64,000 bases of DNA from Chondrosia reniformis (GCA_947172415.1 OX359194.1:62001-126000), one strand, 5' to 3'; positions 44,201 to 55,642 are shown, counted from the stretch's first letter. A program made the numbers and translations. The notes: generated by a model not told the origin, from the letters alone.

Positions 44201-47200
44201 TCCCAACCTCTCTCACCCTGCTGTACTCCCAACCTCTCTCACCCTGCCACACTCCCAACCCCTCTCACCCTGCCACACTCCCAACCCCTCTCACCCTGCC
44301 ACACTCCCAACCTCTCTCACCCTGCCACACTCCCAACCCCTCTCACCCTGCCGCACTCCCAACCTCTCTCACCCTGCCGCACTCCCAACCCCTCTCACCC
44401 TGCCGCACTCCCAACCTCTCTCACCCTGCTGCACTCCCAACCCCTCTCACCCTGCCACACTCCCAACCTCTCTCACCCTGCCACACTCCCAACCCCTCTC
44501 ACCCTGCCACACTCCCAACCTCTCTCACCCTGCCGCACTCCCAACCTCTCTCACCCTGCCGCACTCCCAACCTCTCTCACCCTGCCACACTCTGTAGTAT
44601 CACTTGAACTGTTTTGATGATGATGCCAAAAAGAGTCACTGTACATATGGTATTCTACATCAATCTATTGTTCCACCCCCCTGGATAGTCAAACTCCCTC
44701 CAGCTGTGGTAAGTTGCTTTTCCCCTCTCTCCCCTCTCCCTCTCTCCCTCCCTCTCCCTCCCTCTCTCCCTCTCCGTCCCTCTCTCCCTCTCCGTCCCTC
44801 TCCCTCCCTCTCCCTCCCTGTAAACTCATGTATCTCAGTGTCTGCAGTGGATATTGTTATCTTTCCCCCAGGACCACCAAAAAGACGGTTCCTTCTCAAG
44901 GAGGAGAAGGGCCACTGTAAGGAGGAGTGGAAGAAAGAAGTGTTATGACGACAAGGCCTCTCCCTACTTCAAGGTGAAGGCCTCTGGGTATGGAAGGGAG
45001 AACAAGACGCCACTCCTGGTCTTTATCAACCCCAGGAGTGGTGGTAACCAGGGTGTTCGGCTGCTAAGCACCTTCCAATCATTACTCAATCCTAGACAGG
45101 TTGGTGCCGTGAGATGTACACAGTTAGGATACTCTAGTATAAGTCAGGATACTCTAGTAAAAGTTTGTATACTCTAGTATAAGTCAGGATACTGTACGTA
45201 GTTTACTGCGAATTCAGGATACTCTCTTATAGTATTCATGGTTAGGGTTGTATATGCTTATAATTCTCTATTGTTATTCATTGGATTGGTTCATCTAGAT
45301 CTTTGATCTCAGTCAGGGAGGACCTGAATTTGGCCTTAGAATGTTTTCTCACTTGAACAATCTACGTATTCTAGTGTGTGGAGGGGATGGTACAGTGGGA
45401 TGGGTCCTTTCCAAGCTGGACGATATGAGAGAGGAGCTGGACCTGACGGACAATCCTCCCATGGCCATACTTCCCTTAGGGACTGGAAACGACCTTGCAA
45501 GAACACTTGGTTGGGGAGGGGTTAGCATTACATCATATCTGTTTGGTATTGCGCAACACTTGTGGTTTACTGCCTCTCTGCAGGGATACTCTGATGAGCC
45601 AATTGAAAAGATAATTCGTCATGTGTCTTCTGGTGCAGTCATCACGCTGGACAGATGGTTGCTGGGCATCAAAAAGAACAATGAGATTCCTAGCTACCAG
45701 CACTTAAACTCTGCCGGATGTGCTGATGTGAGTTGTTTTGTAGTGTTTCAATGACTTGTGTTCCTAAGTAATGTAGACTTTGATAGATTAGTATATTAAG
45801 AGTACCTCCATATGTCCATTGTATATTAAGGTTGATGGTCTATTAGTAAGAGCCCGTCCCTCTTATCTTTCTTGCAGGCTCCACTGCATGTTGTCAACAG
45901 TTACTTTAGTATAGGAATGGATGCTGGAATAGCGTTGGAGTTTCATGAGTCTAGAGGTTTGTCCTCCATCACTCCATTCAGTTCATCATACATCTTTAAC
46001 CTTATATGACAGCCTCTCTCCCTCTCTCTCTCTCCTAACTTTAGAGGCGAATCCGTCCAAGTTTAACAGGAGATATAAAAACAAGTTTTTTTATGCTAAT
46101 GTACGTAATTCCATACAACAGAAACACACCAATCATGACATAATTTGACTAGATCTTGCTAGCACTTTCATTGCCATGGTTACGTAACCTTGCTTTAGTG
46201 GATAGCCATTGCTTAGCAAATGAACTAAAAATGAAGTTTCATTTAAATCCTCTCTCTCTCTCTTCCCCATCCTTCTACATGTAGCAATCTGGGAAGGAGC
46301 TCATCTTGAGGAAATATCAAGATCTCTGTGCCAACCTCAGACTTGTAGTGAGTAATAATCACAACTTGCACACAAACTGTTCTTCATGACCTTTCTTATA
46401 CTTCTATCGTTGTTGTTCACTTTGATAGGTTGATGGAGTAGATTGGACCGACAGGATTAGAACTGAGGGATTTGAGGCCATTCTGTTTCTGAACATCAAC
46501 AAATACGGATCAGGATGCACCCCCTGGGGCGTTCCCTCTCACAGAGACTTTAAACCACAATCTTGTAGCGATGGATACATTGAGATAGTTGGACTCTGGT
46601 CCCGAACCTTAGTAAGTATAGAGGTTTAAAATCAGCCGTTGTTGACATAGAAATTATCACTTTACCCTCTCTCCATCTCTCCCTCTCCATCTCTCCCTCT
46701 CCATCTCTCCCTCTCCATCTCTCCCTCTCCATCTCTCTCTCCATCTCTCCCTCTCCATCTCTCCATCTCTTTCTCCCTCCCCTTTCCCTCTCCCTCTATT
46801 AACAGCCCAAGCTCTTATTAGGAGGTCACGGTGAGAGATTGGTTCAGGGTACAGAGATCAAATTAACCACTGCAAAGTCTCTACCAATACAGATAGATGG
46901 AGGTGGGTGTGGCTTGCAGAGTTGTGGGTGTGGCCTGTGGATTTGTTTGTTTACTATGAGCATGCACTGAACACTGAACATGTTATTTGAGTACCTGTAG
47001 ACTACGTATGTAGAGTATTGCTACAATTGTGCCACACCCCTCTCCCCCACAGAGGCATGTCTGCTGAAACCATCCGTAATAACCTTCAGCCTAAAGAACC
47101 AGGTGCCAATGATTCAAAAGACTCAGCAGCTGTCAAGCGGGAGGAGGAAAGGGACCACACTGCACAGCCCCTTTGCCTCCAACACTGAAGTGATCAAGCT

Positions 47201-50156
47201 GTGTGTGGAGACCATTTCTGTGGAGGACTACAAGAAGTACAAAGAGGATTTGTACGGAGCCAACAAGAATGGTAGACCTCACTTCACCAGACTAGAGACT
47301 GCAGAAACATACTCGTATTCCACATACACACAGAGAATCTCTAGCTATCAATCTTCATTCTCTTCTGTTACATTGTCGTGATATGTTTGCATTCTAGAAT
47401 AATGCGATTTGTATTTCAATATTTGCCAAAGTGTGAGATGTAAGTCATTATTTGTGAGGTGTGACTGTCCCTTTGTAGCTAAACACATCGGTCTGATAAA
47501 TACTAAGGCATCTGATACTTTGAAAAAGCTGAGAGAGAATTTGCTTGAGAGATATGGAAAAGAAGAAAAGTTACCAAAGTTTTGGTGTTTTGTTGATGGT
47601 GAGACAGCAACATCCGTCTGTCCATCTGTCTGTCCGTCCATCCATCCATCCATCCATCCATCCATCCATCCATTCATCCATCCATCCATCCACCCACCCG
47701 TCCATCCGTCCCATATTCATCCTCACAGTTGCCCATCAGAACAGGCGTCAGGTCCTCTATCAGCTGGAGGAGGATCAGGAGACTGATATGACAGTGGCTG
47801 ACATGTCATGTGACGGTATCCTCCTGTTGGAACTCTTGTATGACAGTTCTGATGAAGACTTCTGTACATTAGTGTAAGCCTACGTATATGAACCTTATCC
47901 TATTATTACAGTTATCATGCAATACCTTGTGTATAATAATGTATAATATTTATATAACACTCACAATATCAAGATGACCTATAGATATGTATTTACATGC
48001 CAGGTTCACTCTATGCACACATTTATATTATCCTTTACTACCAATGCATACATATGTGTATAAGTGGTCTGTACAATGTAGACGTTGCCAGAGCACACCG
48101 ACTGGACAGCTCATACAGATGAGGAAGGATGAGAAAGGCAGAAGGTTGTCTGCTCGTAAGTCTCCATGAATAATATAATACACCATTTTCCTACATGCTA
48201 TGCCTACTCTATAATAAATTAAAAGCCTATAGGGGAACTAAACCTGGAGAGAGCTTTGGATGAAGATACAGGAGTATTCTCTTTCTTCTGCTCCACTTGG
48301 CCGTACATGCCAGGGTCACTGATGAAGGGTGGAATTCCCAGAAACAGCTGTCTGGCCCAGTGGAGAAGAGAAAACTCTTGTATCCTCATTCAAAGCTCTT
48401 ACTAGGTTTAATTCCCTATAGGCCTCTATTCTAAAGTAGATGTAGCATGTTGAAAGATGGTGTGCTAGATTATTAACATATACTAGTAACATATTTCTTC
48501 ATTCTTTCTGCCAACAGCTGCTGAAGAACCTGAAACTGAATTTTCAAGGTGTGTATTTCGTGTACTTTTTAAGTAAAACTAATCAGAAAATGGACTTGAT
48601 TGTGTATATAGACCAATTTAAAATTGAGAATTGTGATGTAGTATATTGAGTGTTGATACAAGAGTCAGCGCAATCACTTTAGGTTTGTATTTGTATCTCA
48701 TAGTAATGGGGACCTCAGCAATGGAAAATTGCAACACTTGAAGGAGGTATTACGCAACAAACCAGTTCCTTCCAGGGACTCGCTCATTGCCACTGAAATC
48801 CACGAGGAAGATGAGAACCAAGACGAGTGAGTTACACTGCAACCTCCCTCACATACCCACTTCCTGAACTTCAAGTGTAGCAGGAAGTGTAATTATAGAT
48901 TAACAGGAAGTGTAATTATAGATTAACAGGAAGTGTAAGATATTTCATAACTACATACGTACGTACTGTTGATTATATCTTTGTCCATATAGTTCTGAGC
49001 TACCAATTATGTCTGATTCCAGCAGTGGAGATCTCTAGTAAGTTGAACTGTGTTGTTACTAGCACATTGTTACTGAACTTATTCCATTTGCTCTGCTCTG
49101 TTGTAGCTTTCCTTCAGATGAGGAGAGGTAAGCTGATTCATAAAGAAGGTGTCAATGAATCATGTGACTGTCATGTGATGTCTGACTACAGCCCCAGTCC
49201 ACCTCCACAACTGCAAGATGTAAATATCAAGTTAATTGAAGCAGCTAAAAGAGGCAATCTTGAAGAAGTGAGAGCATTTATGTCACCACCATGGCTCCCA
49301 TGTCACCATCACTGCTACCATTTCACCATCACTGCTCCCATGTCACCACCACGGCTCCCATGTCACCACCACGGCTCCCATGTCGCCATCACGGGTTCCA
49401 TTTGTATTATGTGCATATGGTGTGTAAAGCTAATGTGTTTATTCAGTTGTATTCTGGTCTGGTCAGGTTGTGAAGTGTTGTGTAGAGAAGAGTTGTAATT
49501 TGGGGTACACAGACATTGAAGGATTCACAGCTCTCCATCACGCAGCCAGACACGGGAAGAAGGAGATTGTGCGCCATCTTGTTCAGAAGCTCTCCAAGGA
49601 GCAGTTAAACTATCAAGAGAAGATCAGGTGAGTCTACAGCACTACTAGACAGTTGGACATGAATGTGTCTTAAGCGTAAAGTGATTGAAAAATAGATCTC
49701 TAGTTGATAGCTCTCTAGTACTTGTGTGGAAACATTAGTAATACATCTAGTTACTGTCCAGCTGTACAGTCTTCATTTTGATTTGTTGCTAGGCAACAGA
49801 CTGCTCTTCACAAGGCTGCTTGGTATGGATACAGAACCATTTGTGTACTTCTTATTGAAGCTGGAGCCTCACTCGTTGTGCAAGACTATCAAGTTTGTGA
49901 CTTTCATGTGACTGTCATGTGACTGGTTCCCTTAATATTTTCTTTTTCTTTTTCAAGGGTTTTACTCCTCTTCAAAGAGCTCGACAATCGGATGACAATG
50001 ATTTAGAAAGATATTTGGAAGGTGAATGTCTTTATCAACTTTCTGAAACAGAACCTTGCTTCTTTCTTTTGTCACCGTCTCTTTCTCTCTCTTTTCGTTG
50101 CAGAGAAAGAGAAGATGGAGCAGTTACGATCTCAGGGTTCATCAACACAATGCTAG
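38206..50156 (+). CDS. Diacylglycerol kinase, zeta/iota type (class IV)
   Basis: Phosphorylates diacylglycerol to phosphatidic acid. Twenty-nine exons join in phase to 1,028 aa. Exon starts: 38206, 42748, 42885, 43080, 43343, 43511, 43682, 44598, 44872, 45299, 45584, 45878, 46045, 46285, 46429, 46806, 47053, 47479, 47729, 48082, 48518, 48704, 48993, 49107, 49192, 49467, 49793, 49958, 50104. Order of domains: C1-type Cys/His modules ([23 protein letters not shown]...[10 protein letters not shown]); a basic MARCKS-like patch ([17 protein letters not shown]); the catalytic domain ([42 protein letters not shown]); the accessory domain ([33 protein letters not shown]); an Asp/Glu/Ser linker; and ankyrin repeats ([51 protein letters not shown]). 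This is the DGK zeta/iota layout. The C-terminus STQC differs from the vertebrate PDZ ligand ETAV. Intron 1 is 4.3 kb. An upstream in-frame ATG at 38173 would add 11 residues. Confidence 0.92.
39041..39096 (-). ncRNA. Hammerhead-ribozyme-like motif (copy D)
   Basis: On the minus strand, AGGTCA (39088-39083) precedes CTGATGA (39082-39076). Then follow AGGG, a 7-nt loop, CCCA, GAAAT, AATT and GTC (39051-39049), then TGACCT (39048-39043). AGGTCA/TGACCT pair perfectly as stem I. Compared with copy A, two stem positions change with pairing kept. The conserved A·A opposition at the base of stem II is unusual for a hammerhead. Confidence 0.5.
39270..39585 (+). repeat. 22-bp minisatellite (GAGGTGCCCCACCCACATTG)
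   Basis: About 14 copies in DGK intron 1; variants include ACCCCACCCACATAGGAAAG. Larger two- to four-unit blocks are also repeated. Confidence 0.95.
41195..41430 (+). repeat. ~43-bp G-rich minisatellite with G4 motifs
   Basis: Six units, each with GGGGGGTGGGGTGGGG followed by TAGAGCAACTAGCCTGTCCA (one unit lacks a GGGGT). Every unit could in principle form a G-quadruplex on the sense strand or in the DGK pre-mRNA. Confidence 0.94.
41527..41812 (+). repeat. 27-bp minisatellite (GTGGGCGGGTCTAGGAGCTA)
   Basis: Eleven units with AGGGGTAG spacers in DGK intron 1, one shortened near 41700. Confidence 0.94.
42385..42475 (+). repeat. GCCAGTTGCCATGGTA tandem repeat
   Basis: Four copies of a ~23-bp unit (TGCCAGTTGCCATGGTAGTG) in DGK intron 1. 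Confidence 0.9.
43128..43315 (+). repeat. CATC microsatellite in DGK intron 4
   Basis: (CATC)n with CGTCTGTC interruptions starts within 5 bp of the exon 43080-43125 donor and nearly fills the intron. The same motif recurs at 47612-47705. Confidence 0.97.
43770..44590 (+). repeat. 26-bp minisatellite (CCACACTCCCAACCTCTCTC)
   Basis: About 31 copies fill DGK intron 7 from ~20 bp after the donor to 8 bp before the acceptor at 44597. Pyrimidine-rich on the sense strand. Confidence 0.97.
46670..46795 (+). repeat. CTCCATCTCTCC repeat
   Basis: 12-bp pyrimidine repeat just upstream of the DGK exon 46806 acceptor. Confidence 0.93.
47612..47705 (+). repeat. CATC microsatellite in a second DGK intron
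   Basis: (CATC)n with CGTC interruptions between DGK exons ending 47598 and starting 47729, just upstream of the acceptor. Confidence 0.96.
48181..48470. mobile_element. MITE-like palindromic element carrying a hammerhead-like core
   Basis: The ends CACCATTTTCCTACATGCTA and the reverse complement of TAGCATGTTGAAAGATGGTG form ~110-bp imperfect inverted repeats. CCTATAGGGGAACTAAACCT pairs with AGGTTTAATTCCCTATAGG. The centre (48291-48365) is a hammerhead-like motif. It lies in the DGK intron between 48155 and 48518. A half-copy occurs at 18646-18775 and core-only copies at 35894, 37781 and 39041. Confidence 0.82.
48291..48365 (+). ncRNA. Hammerhead-ribozyme-like motif (copy A)
   Basis: CTCCACT (48291-48297) pairs with AGTGGAG (48359-48365). 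GGGTCA (48313-48318) pairs with TGGCCC (48353-48358, one G·U) as stem I. The core box CTGATGA is at 48319-48325. Stem II is GGG/CCC with a 7-nt loop, GAAA is at 48341-48344, and a 2-bp stem III (AC/GT, loop AGCT) follows. The cleavage triplet GTC ends at 48352. The 15-nt bulge on the 5' side of stem I is where hammerheads usually have a loop-loop contact. Weak point: an A·A at the base of stem II where G-C is normal. Confidence 0.5.
49285..49395 (+). repeat. CACGGCTCCCATGTCACCAC tandem repeat
   Basis: About six imperfect ~20-bp units in the DGK intron between ankyrin exons ending 49267 and starting 49467. Confidence 0.9.
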
Positions 50157-50949
50157 ATCTCCAGAATGCAAAGTGCAATTTACTTGTCTTTAATTTTCCC
50201 TTAGTGAGATTATACTCATGCAGAAAATGTTTATATTGAACTCTCTTATTAAGGACACCAGTTATATGTACTATTCTATAAATGTATTGTCACATTATTT
50301 GTAAACAGAGACTGCACTTTACAGTAGGTGTACATAAACTTATATACGTACGTAGGATTATACATACAATGACACAGTGTGTACACAAATAGTACATGTG
50401 GCTTGCATGTGGCTAATATACGTATAGATGGTGGGCTCCTTGTAAAGTAGCCAATTTGGCTAATAGGCCCTCCCACCTAAAATAAGATTGATTGATTGAT
50501 AGATAGTGTTTGAAAAATGTAAAAGTGATGTGTTAGGTGAATCTTTGGAAAAGGTCATCTTTCGACTTTGGGAGCATCTAGACAGTTTATAGCAGTGTTA
50601 GGTGAAGTCTAAAAATTTGGTTGGTTGGCTTCTGAATAGTTAGCCTTATCACATGCACATACGATGACTTTTCAGATATGCTAGTCACTATTACTATTCC
50701 TACTTTAACTTGTATTTTGGCTGGTTCAACTATTTGAGCAAAAGATGAAATTTGGTAAATCTTTTGTTAGATGTGAAGACCCTTGCAGTTAAAAGAAATT
50801 TACACCTTGTTCGTAGTTACAGCATAAGATGTACAAGTATCGCATAAATTTGAAATAAACTAATTTTCTTTATTATATATATGAATGTTAGTAAATATTG
50901 CCAAGAAAACCTAATATGTTTGTCATGCATCAGTTGTGTGTTCTGGCAC
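50157..50949. other. Tail-to-tail intergenic region (DGK / CCT2)
   Basis: Presumed 3' UTRs of both genes. A fragment of the TCATCTTT hairpin family (AAAAGGTCATCTTTCGACTT at 50551-50570) is present, and (ATTG)n near 50487-50500. No coding exon is seen. Confidence 0.55.
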
Positions 50950-53900
50950 CTAATGTCCTCGATCTGGCACTCGCTCTCTAACAGGAAGGAAGGTGAGAAT
51001 TTATAATTTAACCAGATCTTTTAAAGTTCCATGACACTCTGTAGAGTTTACAAATTAAGGGCCAGCCAAGTGTGTTGAGGTCAACCTTACCTCGGAGCAG
51101 ATTTTAAAATGTTGTCGACTCGAAGGATCATTTCTGCTGCTTCCGCAGCATACAGAAGAACTTTACTCTTAACTTTGTAAGCTTCTGTTACACACAACCT
51201 CTCCATACTCCCAACTTTACCATTGTTCATATCTGGAGGAAGGAGAGGTCACATGATCATCATGTGACCATGCATTGGACTACATTCTATTAACTGCCCA
51301 ATGAAATCACGTGACAGTCACACCATTACCTAATCCAGCAGTCTTGTCACCCTTTGCATGAGCTGCCCTCAAATTGGCGATGAGCTCTGAGCTGTCATAA
51401 CCAGCATTGTCAGCAATTATGGTTGGCAACTATAAACGTAGAACAGACACTCAAGTACTACTGCAGTCCCAATATTAGGGTACAGTATCACTCCAGTAAA
51501 GTGAGTATCGCAGTGAGAGTGATGTCAGTTGTGAAGTGGACCTACCATTGAGAGAGCTCTAGCAAAGGACTCTATTGCTAGTGCCTCCTTTCCTGCAGTT
51601 TTGGTAGCAAGCTGGTGCACCGCGTCTGCCATCAGCATCTCACTGCATCCTGACAGAGGGTAGGGGAGGGGAACCAGGGTAAGAGGGGTGGAGCAGATCC
51701 AGAGGGGGAGAGGAGGGGAACCAGGGTAAGATCCAGAGGGGAGGGGAGGGGAACCAGGGTAAGATCCAGAGGGGGAGGGGAGGGGAACCAGGGTAAGATC
51801 CAGAGGGGAGAGGAGGGGAACCAGGGTAAGATCCAGAGGGGAGGGGAGGGGAACCAGGGTAAGATCCAGAGGGGAGGGGAGGGGAACCAGGGTAAGATCC
51901 AGAGGGGGAGAGGAGGGGAACCAGGGTAAGATCCAGAGGGGAGGGGAGGGGAACCAGGGTAAGAGGGGTGGAGCAGATCCAGAGGGGGAGAGGAGGGGAA
52001 CCAGGGTAAGATCCAGAGGGGAGGGGAGGGGAACCAGGGTAAGATCCAGAGGGGAGAGGAGGGGAACCAGGGTAAGATCCAGAGGGGAGGGGAGGGGAAC
52101 CAGGGTAAGATCCAGAGGGGAGGGGAGGGGAACCAGGGTAAGATCCAGAGGGGGAGAGGAGGGGAACCAGGGTAAGATCCAGAGGGGAGGGGAGGGGAAC
52201 CAGGGTAAGATCCAGAGGGGAGGGGAGGGGAACCAGGGTAAGATCCAGAGGGGAGGGGAGGGGAACCAGGGTAAGATCCAGAGGGGAGAGGAGGGGAACC
52301 AGGGTAAGATCCAGAGGGGAGGGGAGGGGAACCAGGGTAAGATCCAGAGGGGGAGGGGAGGGGAACCAGGGTAAGATCCAGAGGGGAGGGGAGGGGAACC
52401 AGGGTAAGATCCAGAGGGGGAGGGGAGGGGAACCAGGGTAAGATCCAGAGGGGAGGGGAGGGGAACCAGGGTAAGATCCAGAGGGGGAGGGGAGGATCCA
52501 GAGGGGGAGGGGGAAGTTGATTCATATGGAAGAAAGTGCATATTTGAGTGAGTGGTGGGTTTGGCTAAAGGAGTGGAATGGAGGACTTGCCTCCTCCATA
52601 TACTGTTCTGGCATCAGTGACTGTTTGCTGTAACACGGCTAGTGCATCATGAAGTGACCTCTCCGCCTCATCCAAGATCTGCTGTGTAGCTCCTCTGAGC
52701 ACAATAGTACATGCTTCTCCACCAGCACACCCTGAAACAAACACTTGTGGTTAGAATAGTATCAGACCTGCTTGATAAGAAACCTTACCAGAAAATCGTA
52801 TAAGCTTGTCCTCCCCAATGAGGACTTGTTCAATGAGCTTACAGCGACCCAATCTTACCTTCTCCGGGTCACCAAACGTACTCACTATCTCACCATCTAC
52901 ATTCAAAGGGGAGGGGCTAGTGGGTGTGGTCAATAGAAGGTCAAGTGGGTGTGGTCAATAGAAGGTCAAGTGGGTGTGGTCAATAGAAGGTCAAGTGGGT
53001 GTGGTCAATAGAAGGTCAAGTGGGTGTGGTCAATAGAAGGTCAAGTGGGTGTGGTCAATAGAAGGTCAAGTGGGTGTGGTCAATAGAAGGTCAAGTGGGT
53101 GTGGTCAATTTGCTATCCATTACTCACCAAGAACTAGACCCAGTCGTTCAATTCCCTCAAAGTCAGCATGCTCAATGGCCATCACTTTGGCATCGGCAAA
53201 CAGCTGCTCTGGGTAGTTGTAGATGAGCTGACGATTAATGAAGCAACTGATATTGTGTTTCAAGATCAAGTCGACCTTGTCCTTCATTTTCTCCTGAATA
53301 CACATGAGATTTGTAACAAAAAGAAATCCACTTTGGATCTACATATCCAGCTACAGCCAGCTACAGATTACGACATAAAGAACTTGTTAAACTGACCTTT
53401 TCTGCTTGCTCAATCTCGGCCAGTTTGGCGGTGGATTGAACTCTGACCTTTGACCCAAAGACTTTGATCTTGTCGTGGTCCATGGCAGTGTTAGCCAACA
53501 AGATCTTGGCGTCAGTTATCCGCTGCGGCTGGTACACGCCAACTGACTTCTCCAGTAAGAATCCTACACACACACAAGTACATCTGATAACCCATAACAT
53601 AATTAATACGTAGCATGAAAGATGTCACAAGTGCTGTACATGAGTGGAATTGCTCTACCAGAAGTTACTGCTAACTATAGCGTGTAGGGAGGTTAATCAT
53701 ACGGAGGTTCAGCGATTGTACACACACGCACACGCATGTATTCACAGAGTAGAGGATGGAAGGAGGACTTGGTTGAGAGGGGCAGCAGATGTACTGAAGA
53801 GCTGACCTTCCTCAAGATAAGAGTCACTGAGATTTCCTCCTAGCTTCTTTATGACTTGAATGGCCTCCAGTTTTCCAGACCCTTTTAGCCTCAAAATGGC

Positions 53901-55045
53901 TTCCACAGCAAGATTGGCAAAGAGGTCCCTGAATAAGAAATGAGCCAATCAGATTCAGACTTGTCTTCATACACTGGATATACACTTTGTAAAACTCTGT
54001 ATAACTCTGTAAAACTCTGTATAACATGATTACTGATCTCCTAACCTATGTTGAGTGAGTATCTTTGAGCTCAATGTGGTCCGAGCAATGTTCAGCAAAT
54101 CCTCTCTGAACTTGACCAGATTAGAACTACATTCAGTACAAGTGGAGCATCACGGCGCAGACATGTTAGAACATCACTGATATAAGCATATAACAGATTC
54201 AATACAGTTGCCATGGTTACAGCAAAACACAGCCACAAGACACATTCACAACACATCATGCAACAAACCTATTATCTTTAGTGACTGCAGTTAGAGCATC
54301 TCTTGCGCAATCGGTGGCCAATCTCCAACCAGCTATGATGGTCTGTGGGTGGAGCTTCCTAGCCACTAGTGACTCCGCCTCCCTCAACAGCTCAGCAGCC
54401 AACACTACAACAGAAGTAGTGCCATCACCTACTTCAGCATCTTGTACCTTGGAAATATCTACAAGGGGAGGGGCAAGAGGCGTGACCGGGGAGGGCGTGG
54501 CAATGACATGGGGGGTGTGGCACATACCAACAAGTATTTTAGCAGCGGGGTTATCAATTCCAATGCTCTTCAAGATGGTGGCTCCATCGTTAGTGACCTC
54601 CATTTTGTTGCCACCTCCCGGGGCTGTACTGAGGAGAATCTTATCCTGTACACGAATACATTGAAATGTGTTCAATAATTCTATTCTGCAGTCTGACACC
54701 GTCTGCCACTTCTAGTATATTCCAGTATATTCTAGTAAACTTACCATTCCTTTGGGTCCGAGTGTAGACTTGACTAGATCTCCAACAGCTATGGCTCCTA
54801 CAAAGGAGGACTACAAAACCAGACCGGACAAATATTAACACGAACATGTTCTAGTGCTGTACTTCAGCTCAACTCGCTAACCATTCTAGCGGTCTCTGCT
54901 TTCTCTTCATCAGCCCCTCGCTTGAATATATCCACCGGGTTCAACCGCACCATCGCCTTTCAAAACGCGAGAGACGTACAAACGACGTAAATGACATTAT
55001 AAGCCAAATAGATTCGCTCTTACAATTCTGTATACCACTTACCAT
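50950..55045 (-). CDS. CCT2: Chaperonin TRiC/CCT subunit beta
   Basis: Subunit of the cytosolic ATP-dependent chaperonin that folds actin, tubulin and others. Fifteen exons (55045-55043, 54956-54882, 54810-54745, 54645-54528, 54458-54269, 54126-54046, 53928-53807, 53563-53397, 53293-53128, 52896-52789, 52731-52591, 51649-51546, 51429-51330, 51232-51091, 50977-50950) give 536 aa, against 535 in human. Landmarks are colinear with human CCT2: [135 protein letters not shown] and the tail RERVPDRGH. The first coding exon is the ATG alone. The exon 52731-52591 donor is GC (G|GCAAGT). The 941-bp intron after it is filled by a minisatellite. The promoter and first exon are duplicated upstream. Confidence 0.96.
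51657..52512 (-). repeat. ~34-bp minisatellite in CCT2
   Basis: About 25 copies of GGGGAACCAGGGTAAGATCC plus AGAGGGGAGGGGAG. The array lies 8 bp from the acceptor of exon 51649-51546 and is pyrimidine-rich on the gene's sense strand. The spurious open frames of ~300 codons across it are repeat artefacts. Confidence 0.96.
52920..53110 (+). repeat. 25-bp minisatellite (TCAAGTGGGTGTGGTCAATA)
   Basis: Eight nearly perfect copies fill the CCT2 intron between exons 53128-53293 and 52789-52896. Confidence 0.96.
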
Positions 55046-55310
55046 TGCTGAAGAAAATTCGCTCTTTCTAGAATTGGAAAATTAGCATGCACGTGGTATC
55101 ATTTGATAAGTAAACCACAACTATTTCTGTAAACGGTCTACTATTTTATACATGAGAAATTAAACTGCAAGACTAAATGTACACTAAATTATGTATGCTG
55201 AAGGGGTTACAAGATGGCAGTGCTAGTGCTTCCAACAGTCACTAGCAAATCTGGAAAAAGTAACAAACATCATGTGACAAGGAGAAGTGGCATACTTATA
55301 TACAAACTTA
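55046..55310 (-). promoter_or_regulatory. CCT2 promoter region
   Basis: Sequence upstream of the one-codon first exon. The stretch to about 55127 is preserved in the duplicate at 55449-55642, including GAAAGAGCGAATTTTCTTCA-type sequence around the start. No TATA box is convincing at a standard position. No gene is seen in 55128-55310. Confidence 0.45.
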
Positions 55311-55448
55311 AGTGTATGGTGAGATATAGGGCAAATATGAGTGAACGTCAAAATTTGCAAAACTCTTTGAATAGGTCTTATATATGGATGTCTGTGAATG
55401 CTGTGACCAAGTTTCAGCTTGATATCTGTCCATTTGAATGAGTTGCAG
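55311..55448 (-). repeat. Solitary, inverted satellite monomer
   Basis: GTATGGTGAGATATAGGGCA ... CTTGATATCTGTCCATTTGA is the reverse complement of one monomer of the 1-8.5 kb satellite, ~47 kb away. It ends exactly where the duplicated CCT2 sequence begins. Confidence 0.93.
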
Positions 55449-55642
55449 CAACCGCACCATCACCTTTCAAAGCGTGAGACAGGACTAAAAAGACGTACAC
55501 ACGATGATAGCAACACAGATATCCGCACACATCATAATCCAAATACCTTCGTACCTATAATTGTATACTTACCATTGCTGAAGTAGATTCACTCTTTCTA
55601 GAATCACGGGTGTGGTATCATTTGATAAATAAACCACAACCG
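55449..55642 (-). pseudogene. Truncated duplicate of the CCT2 promoter, first exon and start of exon 2
   Basis: It is colinear with 54943-55127. AACCGCACCATC (start of exon 2), the exon 2 acceptor region, the donor ACTTACCATTG around the ATG (55573-55575) and upstream TGGTATCATTTGATAA are all kept, with point changes and small indels. Only the first ~12 bp of exon 2 survive, so it cannot encode CCT2 itself. It could still act as an alternative promoter and ATG exon for the main gene. Confidence 0.85.

Noticed and set aside
51525-52541. Long open frames (~300 codons) across the CCT2 intron array
   Set aside because: They are translations of a ~34-bp minisatellite, lie within a CCT2 intron and show no domain; openness follows from the repeat composition.
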